A DNA stretch of 64,000 nucleotides from Nocardia jiangxiensis NBRC 101359 (GTDB lineage: Bacteria; Actinomycetota; Actinomycetes; Mycobacteriales; Mycobacteriaceae). The notes under the pieces were generated by a model that made no database searches, was not told the DNA's origin, and saw only the letters and a program-made list of their open reading frames with translations. The number at the start of each line of letters is the position of its first letter. Position 1 is the first letter of the stretch. The translations under genes and the position numbers were made by a program. Shown piece after piece: positions 8,297 to 18,758 of this stretch. Where the stretch lies: NCBI RefSeq assembly GCF_000308615.1, contig NZ_BAGB01000040.1:124001-188000 (forward strand). Direction: 5' to 3'.

Positions 8297-9898
8297 ATGA
8301 ACCACCGATGGCGGTCCCGGCTGAAGAGATGGTTCGCGCCGTGGACCGTCGCGCCACCACGCCCGCTGCGCGTATGGCTGCCCTTCCTGAGTACGGTCGC
8401 GACCGTCGTCGTCGTGGTGCCCACAGCCGTCGTATTGTCGCCGCACATCGGGCAACTGGTCACTTGCGGTGGGGGCTGGTACACCAGCACGCCGACCTGG
8501 CATGCCGAAAACCAGTGCGTCGGACTCAGTTCGGGCCCCTACGACTTCGGCGTGCGTGAATTCGCCCCCGTCATGGCATTGATCCAGCAGCAGAACGACA
8601 GTGCCGCCACCAATTGCCCCACAGGCACCCCGGTCACCGTCGGCGTGCTGCTCAGCCTCACCGACCCGTCCGTCGGGGGCCGCGGCCTCGACGAACTCGA
8701 GGGTATGGCCGCAGCGCAACGCCGCGCGGACGATTCAGGATGCCTGCACCCGGTGAAGCTGCTGATCGGCCAGCTCGGCGACGATCAGCACGGGCCCGGC
8801 CCCCGAGCGGTCGCGCAGGCGATGGCCGCGCGCGCGGACGTGGTGGCCGTGGCCGGGGTCGGGCTCAGTTACCAGAGCACCACCGACGTCGTGGGAACCC
8901 TTGCCGCGGCGAAGATTCCGACCGTCGGAGACGTGGTGACCGCCGAAGGTTTCGACCAGGACGGTTCGCGTCTCGATCAACCGATCTACGACGGTTGCGA
9001 TGCGAAGGAGACCTACCGGTACGGCGTCGGCAAGGATTATTTCTATCGAATCGCGTTCCGGGTGGCGGTGCAGGTCGATTCGCTGACGAAGGTCGCCGCG
9101 AACACCCCCGACTTCGTGATGGTCCCCACCGGCACCACCGACCCCTACACCTGCACCGCGCTGCCCCTGCTGCACCGTGCCCTGCACACCGAGGCACCGG
9201 ATGTGAAGTTCGATGCCACCGAACCCAGCACCGTCGTGCAGACCGCCGAAAGAGTCTGTGCCGAAACCAAAGACGTCACGGTCGCCTATCTGGCCAGAGG
9301 CCGGGACCTGAGCCGGTTCCTGTTCAGCGTGGACCAGGCGTACGGCAACGGCCAGTGCGCCGCGCCCTCGATCACCGTGATCGGGACCTCCGACGCGGTG
9401 CGCCTGTCCACTCCCGAACCCGATCCGGTGCTCGAGGACTTGCGCAGCAAAGCGTTGAGCTCGGCCAGCTTCACCGGCGGCCGGGTGCGGCTACTGTCGA
9501 GCATGGTCGCCGACACTCACCGTCCGGCCGACGACACCGCGTTCCTGGACTACCAGAACGCCTTCACCGCCGCCCGGCTCGACCACTCCCGCCTCGGCCA
9601 GGGCTGGGCGGTCGACGGCTACGACGCGGTGACCACCATCGCCACCGCGGTGCACACCCTGCCCCAGCACGAGCCGGTCACCCGTGGGCAGGTCAACACG
9701 GTGATCAGCGGATACAACGCACCCGGACAGGCGATCCCCGGCGCGGGCGGGCCGATCTACTTCGACAACGCGGGCAACCGCGCCGACCCGGCGCCCGCGG
9801 TGGTCCGGGTGTGCCCGGTCGAGCGTCGCGAGGACCGCGAATCGCACACGGTGCGGACCGTTCCCGTGCAACCCGGACAGCCCTACCCGGCCTGCTGA
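8297..9898 (+). CDS. Membrane-anchored type-1 periplasmic-binding-protein-like sensor
   Basis: 533 residues. A basic N-terminus is followed by one hydrophobic segment at about 25-47, placing residues 50-533 outside the membrane. The outer part resembles the branched-chain amino-acid / receptor ligand-binding fold: P-V-T-V-G-V-L-L-S-L-T-D-P-S, V-V-A-V-A-G-V-G-L-S-Y-Q-S-T, A-A-K-I-P-T-V-G-D, and near the end G-W-A-V-D-G-Y-D-A-V. It has ten cysteines, all outside the membrane segment, with Cys533 the last residue, consistent with disulfides. No permease or ABC ATPase is nearby. The only partner is the upstream P-loop protein, so sensing rather than transport is the likely role. It is convergent with prk, with a two-base gap. 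Confidence 0.72.
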   Translation: MNHRWRSRLKRWFAPWTVAPPRPLRVWLPFLSTVATVVVVVPTAVVLSPHIGQLVTCGGGWYTSTPTWHAENQCVGLSSGPYDFGVREFAPVMALIQQQNDSAATNCPTGTPVTVGVLLSLTDPSVGGRGLDELEGMAAAQRRADDSGCLHPVKLLIGQLGDDQHGPGPRAVAQAMAARADVVAVAGVGLSYQSTTDVVGTLAAAKIPTVGDVVTAEGFDQDGSRLDQPIYDGCDAKETYRYGVGKDYFYRIAFRVAVQVDSLTKVAANTPDFVMVPTGTTDPYTCTALPLLHRALHTEAPDVKFDATEPSTVVQTAERVCAETKDVTVAYLARGRDLSRFLFSVDQAYGNGQCAAPSITVIGTSDAVRLSTPEPDPVLEDLRSKALSSASFTGGRVRLLSSMVADTHRPADDTAFLDYQNAFTAARLDHSRLGQGWAVDGYDAVTTIATAVHTLPQHEPVTRGQVNTVISGYNAPGQAIPGAGGPIYFDNAGNRADPAPAVVRVCPVERREDRESHTVRTVPVQPGQPYPAC

Positions 9899-9900
9899 CC

Positions 9901-10779
9901 TCACACCCGGCTGTTCGGGCGTTTGTCCATCAACCGCAGGATCAGCGGGGTGAAGATCAACTGCATGGCCAGGTCCATCTTCCCGCCCGGCACCACGATG
10001 CAGTTGCGTCGCGACATGAACGAATCGTGCAGCATCGACAGCAGATACGGGAAGTCGATCACCTTCGGATCGGCGAACCGGATCACCACGAAACTCTCGT
10101 CCGCGGTCGGAATCGTGCGTGCGACGAACGGATTGGAGGTGTCCACCGTGGGCACCCGCTGGAAATTCACGTAGGTGCGGGAGAACTGCGGGCAGATGTA
10201 GTTCACGTAGTCCGGCATGCGGCGCAGGATCGTATCCAGCACGGCCTCACCGGAATACCCGCGTTCGGTCTTGTCCCGGATCACCTTCTGAATCCACTCC
10301 AGATTGATGATCGGCACCACACCCACCAGCAGATCGGTATGCCGGGCCACATCGACCTTCCCGGTCACCGCGGCACCGTGCAACCCCTCGTAGAACAGCA
10401 GATCACTGCCCGGCGCCAGCTCCTGCCAGGGAGTGAAGGTGCCCGGCGGCTGCCCGAACGGTTCGGCCTCGGCCTCGTCGTGCAGATACCGGCGCACCAG
10501 ACCCACTCCCGTTTCGCCGTAATCGCGGAACAGCGCCTCGAGTTCGGCGAGCAGATTCGCCTCCGGACCGAAATGCGAGAAGTGCCGATCCGCGTTCTGC
10601 TCCGCCTCGGCCATCGCCAGCGCCATCTCCCCGCGATCGAACCGGTGGAACGAATCCCCTTCCACCACAGCGGCATCGATTCCCTCGCGGCGGAAGATCT
10701 CCTGAAAGGTCCGGGTGACACTGGTCGTCCCCGCACCGGAGGACCCGGTGATCGCGACCACGGGATGTTTGAGCGACAT
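9901..10779 (-). CDS. prk: Phosphoribulokinase (class I)
   Basis: 292 residues, the usual size of the bacterial class I enzyme that makes ribulose 1,5-bisphosphate from ribulose 5-phosphate and ATP. The P-loop is I-T-G-S-S-G-A-G-T-T at residues 10-19. Further family features are EGDSFHRFDRGEM with the catalytic Asp region, FYEGLHGA (Walker B-like), and the R-D-K-T-E-R-G-Y-S segment. The ATG at 10779 is preceded by GAGGTGCG; a longer open frame upstream of it runs through the fbp gene and is not used. It is the last gene of the cbbLSX-fbp-prk operon, 11 bases after fbp. Also called cbbP. Confidence 0.93.
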   Translation of the reverse strand: MSLKHPVVAITGSSGAGTTSVTRTFQEIFRREGIDAAVVEGDSFHRFDRGEMALAMAEAEQNADRHFSHFGPEANLLAELEALFRDYGETGVGLVRRYLHDEAEAEPFGQPPGTFTPWQELAPGSDLLFYEGLHGAAVTGKVDVARHTDLLVGVVPIINLEWIQKVIRDKTERGYSGEAVLDTILRRMPDYVNYICPQFSRTYVNFQRVPTVDTSNPFVARTIPTADESFVVIRFADPKVIDFPYLLSMLHDSFMSRRNCIVVPGGKMDLAMQLIFTPLILRLMDKRPNSRV

Positions 10780-10790
10780 CGCACCTCGTT

Positions 10791-11849
10791 TCAGTGGCCC
10801 GCGGGCCGGAACAGCGACCGCGTGCCGAACAGCGACGCGTCGAACCGCGGCCCCTCCTCGGGCTCGCGGTGATAGCGCTCGATGCGCTCGACCTCCCGGC
10901 GCGAACCGAAGATCAACGGCACCCGCTGATGCAGATCCTCCGGCGGCACCTCCAGCACCCGCGCATGCCCGGTGGTGGCCGCCCCGCCGGCCTGCTCGAC
11001 CACGAACGCGATCGGATTCGCCCCGTACAGCAGCGACACCCGGCCCGCACACCGGGTGTCGTACGGATACAGGTAGACCCCGCCGTGGGTCAGGATGTGG
11101 AAGGTGTCCGCGACCAGCGAGGCCACCCAGCGCATATTGAAATCCCGCCCGCGCGGGCCGTCCACCCCGGCCAGGCATTCGTGCACGTAACGGCGCACCG
11201 GCCGGGCCCAGAACCGCTCGTTGGCGGCGTTGATCGCGAATCCCGACGTGTCCTCGGGGATGCGCATGCGCGGATGGGTGAGCACGAACGCGCCGATCTC
11301 CCGATCCAGGGTGAAACCGTCCACCCCGTCCCCGGTGGTCAGTACCAGCATCGTCGCCGGGCCGTACAGGGTGAAACCCGCGCACACCTGCCGCACTCCC
11401 GGTTGCAGGAAGTCCTGCGCGTCCGGTGCGCGGGCGTCGTCGGGGCAGCGCAGCACGCTGAAAATCGTTCCCACGGGCAGGTTCACGTCGATATTGGACG
11501 AGCCGTCCAGCGGATCGAACGCCAGCAGATACTTGCCGCGCCGGAACTCGGTGGGCACCGGATGGAATCCGCTCATCTGCTCGGACAGCAGGGCCGCGAG
11601 CGGTCCGGTCCACTCGGACTCGGCGACCATGATGTCGTTGGCGATCGCGTCGATCCGGCGATGCTCCGCGATCGGTGCCGGGTGCGCCGCACCGGTGTCC
11701 ACGATGCGGCCCCGGGTGACCTGATTGGCGATGATCTTCGTCGCGGTGGCCACCACGTTCAACAGTGCGGAGAACTCGCCCGAGGAGCCGGGATGGCGGT
11801 GTTCCTGCGCGATCGTGTACCGGGTCAGTGTCTCGAGTCTCTCGGACAT
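10791..11849 (-). CDS. fbp: Fructose-1,6-bisphosphatase class I
   Basis: 352 residues. The metal and substrate site D-P-L-D-G-S-S-N-I-D-V-N is intact. The FBPase class I features GTIFSVLR and GGVYLYPYD are present. It dephosphorylates fructose 1,6-bisphosphate in the regenerative phase of the Calvin cycle; some bacterial cbbF enzymes also use sedoheptulose bisphosphate. It lies between cbbX and prk in the same operon, so it is probably the Calvin-cycle copy (cbbF) rather than the housekeeping gluconeogenic enzyme. The start ATG at 11849 is 12 bases after a GGAG that directly follows the cbbX stop. Confidence 0.92.
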   Translation of the reverse strand: MSERLETLTRYTIAQEHRHPGSSGEFSALLNVVATATKIIANQVTRGRIVDTGAAHPAPIAEHRRIDAIANDIMVAESEWTGPLAALLSEQMSGFHPVPTEFRRGKYLLAFDPLDGSSNIDVNLPVGTIFSVLRCPDDARAPDAQDFLQPGVRQVCAGFTLYGPATMLVLTTGDGVDGFTLDREIGAFVLTHPRMRIPEDTSGFAINAANERFWARPVRRYVHECLAGVDGPRGRDFNMRWVASLVADTFHILTHGGVYLYPYDTRCAGRVSLLYGANPIAFVVEQAGGAATTGHARVLEVPPEDLHQRVPLIFGSRREVERIERYHREPEEGPRFDASLFGTRSLFRPAGH

Positions 11850-11865
11850 CGCGTCTGTCAACTCC

Positions 11866-12879
11866 TCACGGATCGTCCCCGTCCTCGGTGACGGGGACGG
11901 GATCGGCGTCGCCGAACACGCTGCTGCCGTAGACATCCGCGGCGGTCAGTGTGATCAGCTCGGTGCGGCGCAGCGGCCGGTGCAGGTCCACCAACCGGCG
12001 GGCCTGGCGTAACCGGCAGCGCTCGAGCGCGTTGCGCAGACTGCGCGCGTTGGCGAATCGCGGTCGGGCCATCCGCAATTCGAGATATTCGCTCAGGGCG
12101 GTAACCGCGCCCGGATCCAGGGTGAACTGCTCGCCCCGGGCCATCAACTCCGCGATGACCATCAGCTCACCGTGGCTGTAGTCCGGGAAATCGATGTGGT
12201 GCGCCACCCGTGAGGACAGGCCCGGATTGGCGGAGAAGAACGTCTCCATCCGATCCGGGTACCCGGCGAAGATCACCACCAGGCTGGCGCGCTCGGTCTC
12301 CATCTCCTGCAACAGGATCTCGATGACCTCCTGCCCGTAGTCGCGTTCGTTCTCCGGGCGGAACAGGTAGTACGCCTCGTCGATGAACAGCACACCCCCA
12401 GCCGCGCGCGCCAGAGCCTCCTTCGTGCGCGGCGCGGTGTGACCGATGAACTGGCCCACCAGGTCATCGCGAGTCACACTGTGCACCAGCGGTTTACGGA
12501 TGTATCCGAGTGCGTGCAGCAGATCGGCCATGCGCAGGGCCACGGTGGTCTTGCCGGTGCCCGGACCGCCGGTGAAACTCATGTGCATCGTCGGGCGCGC
12601 GGCCGCGAGCCCGAACCGGGCGCGGGCCCGGTCGATCAGCAGCAGCGCCGCGATCTCCCGCACCCGCGTCTTGACCGCCGCCAGACCCACCAGCTCCGCA
12701 TCCAGCCGCGCCAGGGTGCGCTCGACTTCCCTGGTGGCAGGATCCTGCGACAGATCCAGCTCCGCGTCCGGACCGAGAATCTCCGGCTCGCACGACTCCG
12801 GCTCGGGCGCCTCCCCGGGCGGGCTGCCCGAGACCGGATCGGGCCGGTGCATCCGAAATCCGTTGCCCGCGTTGGTCAT
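11866..12879 (-). CDS. cbbX: Red-type Rubisco activase CbbX (AAA+)
   Basis: 337 residues. Walker A is G104-G-P-G-T-G-K-T111, Walker B is G-V-L-F-I-D167-E168, and the pore loop F-I-G-H-T-A-P sits at 144-150. This AAA+ hexamer remodels inhibited red-type Rubisco by pulling the C-terminal tail of CbbL through its pore, so its presence matches the large-subunit type found here. The first 40 residues are acidic, proline-rich and poorly conserved. The ATG at 12879 has GAGG nine bases upstream; an ATG at 12894 that overlaps the cbbS stop is a possible alternative. Confidence 0.93.
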   Translation of the reverse strand: MTNAGNGFRMHRPDPVSGSPPGEAPEPESCEPEILGPDAELDLSQDPATREVERTLARLDAELVGLAAVKTRVREIAALLLIDRARARFGLAAARPTMHMSFTGGPGTGKTTVALRMADLLHALGYIRKPLVHSVTRDDLVGQFIGHTAPRTKEALARAAGGVLFIDEAYYLFRPENERDYGQEVIEILLQEMETERASLVVIFAGYPDRMETFFSANPGLSSRVAHHIDFPDYSHGELMVIAELMARGEQFTLDPGAVTALSEYLELRMARPRFANARSLRNALERCRLRQARRLVDLHRPLRRTELITLTAADVYGSSVFGDADPVPVTEDGDDP

Positions 12880-12890
12880 CGCATCCGGCC

Positions 12891-13313
12891 TCATTCGCGG
12901 TACCGCTCGCCCGGCGGCTGATCGGTGGCGTACGCGGCCCACCCGTACCGCTGTGCGCGATCGTCGGATTCGGTGCGCGCCAACCGGAATCCGGGTTCGA
13001 CCGGCGGGCGCTGCACCAGGAAACTCAGCGCCGTGGTTTGACGACCGTACCGGGCGTCGTAGGCGGTCACCCGGATGTAGTGGCGCGGCAACGCATCCCG
13101 GCACGCGGCGATCTCCGCGAGCACCCCGTCGGGTTCGTGCAGGTCGAACATCGGCAACCCCCACATCTCCCAGTACACGTTGCGCGGATGTGGATCGTCG
13201 GTGTACTCGATCGACACCGGCCAGTTGTTCAGCAGCGCGTACCGCACCTGCGCGCGGACCTCGGCGTCGGACAGTTCCGGCAGATGCGAGAAGGTTCCCT
13301 GACGCACATACAT
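12891..13313 (-). CDS. cbbS: Ribulose-bisphosphate carboxylase small subunit (red type)
   Basis: 140 residues. It shows the small-subunit core [36 protein letters not shown] and Y-I-R-V-T-A-Y-D. The long C-terminal extension after that core is characteristic of red-type (form IC/ID) small subunits, where it forms the central beta hairpin of the holoenzyme. It lies 16 bases after cbbL and is followed by cbbX, the standard order. A purine-rich AAAGGG precedes the start. Confidence 0.94.
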   Translation of the reverse strand: MYVRQGTFSHLPELSDAEVRAQVRYALLNNWPVSIEYTDDPHPRNVYWEMWGLPMFDLHEPDGVLAEIAACRDALPRHYIRVTAYDARYGRQTTALSFLVQRPPVEPGFRLARTESDDRAQRYGWAAYATDQPPGERYRE

Positions 13314-13329
13314 GGCAGCCCTTTCTGAT

Positions 13330-14811
<1,482 letters not shown>

Positions 14812-14862
14812 TCAGGATGCGGCCGGGCACCTCCACGGACAATTCGATTGTTTCTCGGCACG

Positions 14863-14880
14863 CTCAACCGAACAGTTGAG
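14863..14880. promoter_or_regulatory. Inverted repeat in the cbbL-cbbR intergenic region (candidate CbbR site)
   Basis: CTCAAC-CGAACA-GTTGAG is a perfect 6-bp-arm dyad between the divergent cbbL and cbbR starts, 17 bases from the cbbR ATG. LysR-type regulators usually bind partial dyads in exactly this divergent position and control both directions. The match to the CbbR consensus was not scored. Confidence 0.5.
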
Positions 14881-14897
14881 TTTGCTACCGTCTGACG

Positions 14898-15782
14898 ATG
14901 GGAACGGTGAGTGCGGTCCGGATGGAGACGTATCTGGCCGTGGCCCGCCACGGCAGCATTCGCCGCGCCGCCGCGCAACTGCACATCACCGAGGCCGCCG
15001 CCTCGGCGGCGGTCGCCCATATCGAAAAACAGCTGGGTGCGAAACTGATCGCCAAATCCGGGCGCGGGATCGTACTCACCGACGCCGGACGCGTGTACGC
15101 CGAATACTGCCGCAGCATTCTGGGATTGATGCGCGAGGCCCAGGCCGCGGTGCGGCGCGCGGATACCGGACGATTGCGGATCGGGGTGGTCGCCACCGCC
15201 GGGGAATACGTTCTGCTGCGCCCGCTGGCCGCCTTCCGGGACCGCTATCCCGATATCGAAGTGGGGCTGTCGATCCATCCGCGCGATATGTTGTTCCTCG
15301 AATTACAGCACCACGAAAGCGATCTCGTGATCGCCGGTCGCCCGCCGCGTGAGGCCGGGCTGGTGGTGCGCGCGCGCCGACCGAGCTGTCTGGTGGTCGT
15401 CGGCTCACCCGGCCGCTGCCCGGATCCGCTGCGCGCCACCTGGTTGCTGCGCGGGCACGGCTCGGGCACCCGCGCGACCACCCTGGCGCTGCTGGACCGG
15501 TTGCAGATCCGCCCGCCCACACTCACTCTGGGCACGCACGGCGCGGTGCTGGCAGCCGCGCGAGAAGGGCTGGGCGTCACGCTGATCCACGGGGACGCGG
15601 TCGAATCACACCTGGCCGCAGGACATCTGGAGATCCTGCCGGTCGAGGGCACTCCGCTGGACCGGCCCTGGTACGCGGTCACCACCCCCACACCGACCCC
15701 GCCCGCCCGGTTGTTCATCGACCATCTGCTGCATCACGCCGCCCCCGGCGACCGAGCCTTCGAAGCGGTTCCCGCGCCCTGA
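14898..15782 (+). CDS. cbbR: LysR-family regulator, probable CbbR
   Basis: 294 residues. Residues about 5-65 are the LysR winged helix (RMETYLAVARHGSIRRAAAQ, then TEAAASAAVAHIEKQLGAKL), followed by a two-subdomain effector region from about 90 (RLRIGVVATAGEYVL). CbbR proteins activate cbb operons and sense metabolites such as RuBP or NADPH. Assignment to CbbR rests on its divergent position next to cbbL. The short intergenic region of 125 bases contains one clear dyad. Confidence 0.85.
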   Translation: MGTVSAVRMETYLAVARHGSIRRAAAQLHITEAAASAAVAHIEKQLGAKLIAKSGRGIVLTDAGRVYAEYCRSILGLMREAQAAVRRADTGRLRIGVVATAGEYVLLRPLAAFRDRYPDIEVGLSIHPRDMLFLELQHHESDLVIAGRPPREAGLVVRARRPSCLVVVGSPGRCPDPLRATWLLRGHGSGTRATTLALLDRLQIRPPTLTLGTHGAVLAAAREGLGVTLIHGDAVESHLAAGHLEILPVEGTPLDRPWYAVTTPTPTPPARLFIDHLLHHAAPGDRAFEAVPAP

Positions 15783-15847
15783 TCCTCTACCACGCCGAGC
15801 GTATTCCCGACCGAGGTGTGACCAATTCCCTATTCACTCCATTTAGT

Positions 15848-15867
15848 TAGTTAGCATATTGCAACTA
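15848..15867. promoter_or_regulatory. AT-rich dyad upstream of the MFS-marR operon
   Basis: TAGTT-A-GCA-TAT-TGC-AACTA is a nearly perfect dyad broken by a single unpaired A, in an unusually AT-rich patch about 45 bases upstream of the TTG start. MarR proteins bind AT-rich dyads of this size, and a MarR gene lies downstream in the same operon, so this is a candidate operator. Confidence 0.45.
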
Positions 15868-15913
15868 TATTGAGTGAGGCACTATTCACGGCAATCCTCG
15901 GGGAGAGGGACTC

Positions 15914-18637
15914 TTGGCTTCCGCACAAACTTCCGCCGACCTGGACGTCGGCGACGTCCAGACCGTTCGCCGGCGGCTCCGCGTCGACCACGATCACCCG
16001 CACTACAAGTGGGTGGCGTTGTCGAATACCACGCTGGGGATGCTGATGGTCACCATCAACTCCTCGATCGTGCTCATCTCGCTGCCCGCGATCTTCCGCG
16101 GCGTGCACCTCAATCCGCTCGAGTCCAGCAACGTCAGCTACCTGCTGTGGCTGATGATGGGCTTCCTGCTCACCTCCGCGGTACTGGTGGTCATGTTCGG
16201 CCGCCTCGGCGACATGTTCGGCCGAGTCAAGATCTACAACGCCGGATTCATCGTCTTCACCGTCTGCGCGATCCTGCTCTCCTTCGACCCGTTCGACCAC
16301 GGCGGCGGCGCGATCTGGCTGATCGCCTGGCGAGTGGTCCAGGGTGTCGGTGGCGCCATGCTGATGGCCAACTCCTCGGCCATCCTCACCGACGCCTTCC
16401 CCGCCAAACAGCGTGGTTTCGCCCTGGGCATCAACCAGGTCGCGGCCGTGGCCGGTTCGTTCCTGGGCCTGCTGCTGGGCGGCCTGCTCGCCGAATGGGA
16501 CTGGAAGGCCGTGTTCTGGATCAGCGTGCCCTTCGGCATCATCGGCACCATCTGGTCCTACCGGTCCCTGCACGACAACGGCCAGCGCACCCCCGGCTCG
16601 CTGGACATGCCCGGCACCCTCACCTTCGCCATCGGCCTGACCGCACTGCTGGCCGGTATCACCTACGGTATCCAGCCCTACGGCAGCTCCAACACCGGCT
16701 GGGGCAACCCGTGGGTGCTGACCGGCGTCATCGGCGGCCTGGCGCTGCTGGTGATCTTCTGCATCATCGAAGCCAAATCGCGTCAGCCGATGTTCAACAT
16801 GTCGCTGTTCCGCAACAAGACCTTCGCGCTGGGCAACTTCGCCAGCCTGATGACCTCGGTCAGCCGCGGTGGCCTGCAGTTCATGCTCATCATCTGGCTG
16901 CAGGGCATCTGGCTTCCCCAGCACGGCTACAGCTTCGAGGACACCCCGCTGTGGGCGGGCATCTACATGCTGCCGCTGACCATCGGCTTCCTGGTCTCCG
17001 GCCCGTTGTCGGGCTATCTCAGCGACCGCTTCGGCGGACGGATCTTCGCCGCGGGCGGCCTGCTGCTGGCCGCGATCACCTTCGTGCTGCTGATCATCAT
17101 CCCGGTCAACTTCAACTACTGGCTGTTCGCGCTGATCATCCTGCTCAACGGCTTCGGCATGGGCATCTTCACCTCGCCCAACACCGCCGAGGTGATGTCC
17201 TCGGTGCCGGCCAACCAGCGCGGTGTGGCCTCGGGTATGCGCGCGACGCTGATGAACGGCGGTATGGCGCTGTCGATCGGCATCTTCTTCTCGCTGATGA
17301 TCGCCGGCCTGTCCGGCACCCTGCCCAACGCGATGAACTCCGGACTGCGCGACCAGGGCATCCCGGCGAACGTGGCCGATCAGCTCTCCAACACCCCGCC
17401 GGTGGGCAGCCTGTTCGCGACGTTCCTGGGCTACAACCCGTTCAAGGAGATGATCTCCCCCGACGTGCTGAACCAGCCCGGCGTGAACGGCGACACCATC
17501 ACCGGTGAGCAGTTCTTCCCGCACCTGATCTCCGGACCGTTCCACTCCGGTCTGATCGCGGTGTTCATCGCCGCCGCGGTGATGCTGCTGCTCGGCTCGA
17601 TCGCCTCCTGGTTCGCCAAGGGTGACTACGCCGTGGACGAGGCCGCCGAACTGGCCGAGGCCACCCGCGAGGGCATCATCGACGACACCGAGCAGCTGCC
17701 GGTGCCCGCCACCAACGGGCACGCCGTCGCCAGCAGGCTCACCGCACCGGCTCCCGCGACGTTCCGGGCTCCCGCCGCACCCTCGACCCGCCCACTGGTC
17801 GCGGACGGCCGCGCCATCAGCGGCCGAATCGTGCGCTCGGACGGATACGTGGTGCCCGGGGTGGCGCTGACGCTGATCGACCAACGCGGACACCAGGTTT
17901 CGCGGGCCACGGGCAATCAGCAGGGCGAGTACGTCATCGAGCCCCCCGCCGCGGGCAGCTACGTGCTGATCGTGTCGGCCGGTGGGCACCAGCCCGCCGC
18001 GGTGAACGTCACCGTCGACGGCCGCCCGCAACGCCTGGACGTGCCGCTGCAGGGTTCGGGCGAGGTGTACGGCGTCGTGCGCTCGGCCGATGATCTGCGG
18101 CCGCTGGCCGGAGCCACCATCACGCTGACCGATATGCGTGGCGAGGTCGTCGGGGCCGCGGTTTCCGACACCCGTGGCGACTACGCCTGCCAGGGCGTGG
18201 TGTCCGGGGTGTACACGCTGGTCGCGGTCGCCGAGCACATGCGGCCCACCGCGATCACGCTCACCGTCCCCGACAGCGGCGTGCTCGCACAGGACGTCGA
18301 GCTGACCACCATGGCGGTGCTGAACGGTTCGGTGTGGGCGCAGGGACGCGCCGTGCCCGACGCCCAGGTCATCGTGCAGGACGCGACCGGGGGCATCCTC
18401 GGCTCGGCCCGCACCGACGACGAGGGCCGCTACAGCGTCACCGATCTGGCCGAGGGCCAGTACACCGTCGTGACCCGCGGCTACCCGCCGGTGTCGAGCC
18501 GGGTGCGCATCACCGGCTCGCAGGTCTCGCACGATCTGGAACTCGGCTTCGACCTGCCCGCCGACGCCGGAAACGGCGTCGCGAGCAACGGCAGCAACGG
18601 CCGCCACGCGGCGCACGTCACCGCCGAGGTCGAATAG
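15914..18637 (+). CDS. DHA2-type MFS exporter with C-terminal carboxypeptidase-regulatory-like repeats
   Basis: 907 residues from TTG, chosen because GGGGAGAGGGA sits five bases upstream. Residues about 30-590 hold some 14 membrane segments of the drug:H+ antiporter-2 family, including the loop G-R-L-G-D-M-F-G-R and motif W-R-V-V-Q-G-V-G-G-A. From about residue 630 come three beta-rich repeats of the CarboxypepD_reg type, each with a pattern like I-S-G-R-I-V and G-x-Y-x-V/I at the end (R-I-V-R-S-D-G-Y; V-Y-G-V-V-R-S; L-N-G-S-V-W-A). Such repeats are usually extracellular, yet 14 membrane segments would leave the C-terminus in the cytoplasm. A MarR gene follows and probably represses the pair. 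The exported compound is unknown. Confidence 0.87.
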   Translation: MASAQTSADLDVGDVQTVRRRLRVDHDHPHYKWVALSNTTLGMLMVTINSSIVLISLPAIFRGVHLNPLESSNVSYLLWLMMGFLLTSAVLVVMFGRLGDMFGRVKIYNAGFIVFTVCAILLSFDPFDHGGGAIWLIAWRVVQGVGGAMLMANSSAILTDAFPAKQRGFALGINQVAAVAGSFLGLLLGGLLAEWDWKAVFWISVPFGIIGTIWSYRSLHDNGQRTPGSLDMPGTLTFAIGLTALLAGITYGIQPYGSSNTGWGNPWVLTGVIGGLALLVIFCIIEAKSRQPMFNMSLFRNKTFALGNFASLMTSVSRGGLQFMLIIWLQGIWLPQHGYSFEDTPLWAGIYMLPLTIGFLVSGPLSGYLSDRFGGRIFAAGGLLLAAITFVLLIIIPVNFNYWLFALIILLNGFGMGIFTSPNTAEVMSSVPANQRGVASGMRATLMNGGMALSIGIFFSLMIAGLSGTLPNAMNSGLRDQGIPANVADQLSNTPPVGSLFATFLGYNPFKEMISPDVLNQPGVNGDTITGEQFFPHLISGPFHSGLIAVFIAAAVMLLLGSIASWFAKGDYAVDEAAELAEATREGIIDDTEQLPVPATNGHAVASRLTAPAPATFRAPAAPSTRPLVADGRAISGRIVRSDGYVVPGVALTLIDQRGHQVSRATGNQQGEYVIEPPAAGSYVLIVSAGGHQPAAVNVTVDGRPQRLDVPLQGSGEVYGVVRSADDLRPLAGATITLTDMRGEVVGAAVSDTRGDYACQGVVSGVYTLVAVAEHMRPTAITLTVPDSGVLAQDVELTTMAVLNGSVWAQGRAVPDAQVIVQDATGGILGSARTDDEGRYSVTDLAEGQYTVVTRGYPPVSSRVRITGSQVSHDLELGFDLPADAGNGVASNGSNGRHAAHVTAEVE

Positions 18638-18758
18638 TGATCCACGTGCGGTGCGCGGCGGCACGATCCGCCGCGCACCGCACGCCCCGGCGCCCCGCAC
18701 GACGGGCATACTTGCTGACACAGCCAGTGCGAATGAGCCGGGTAGGAACGAGGATCGG

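Noticed and set aside
10780..11613. Upstream extension of prk through fbp
   Set aside because: The ATG at 10779 has a ribosome site and begins directly at the kinase fold; the extension is an out-of-frame reading of fbp.
15851..18721. A 956-codon open frame antisense to the MFS exporter
   Set aside because: It is rich in Gly, His, Asp and Gln with no domain pattern, and the plus strand encodes a clear transporter. It is a by-product of high GC at third positions.
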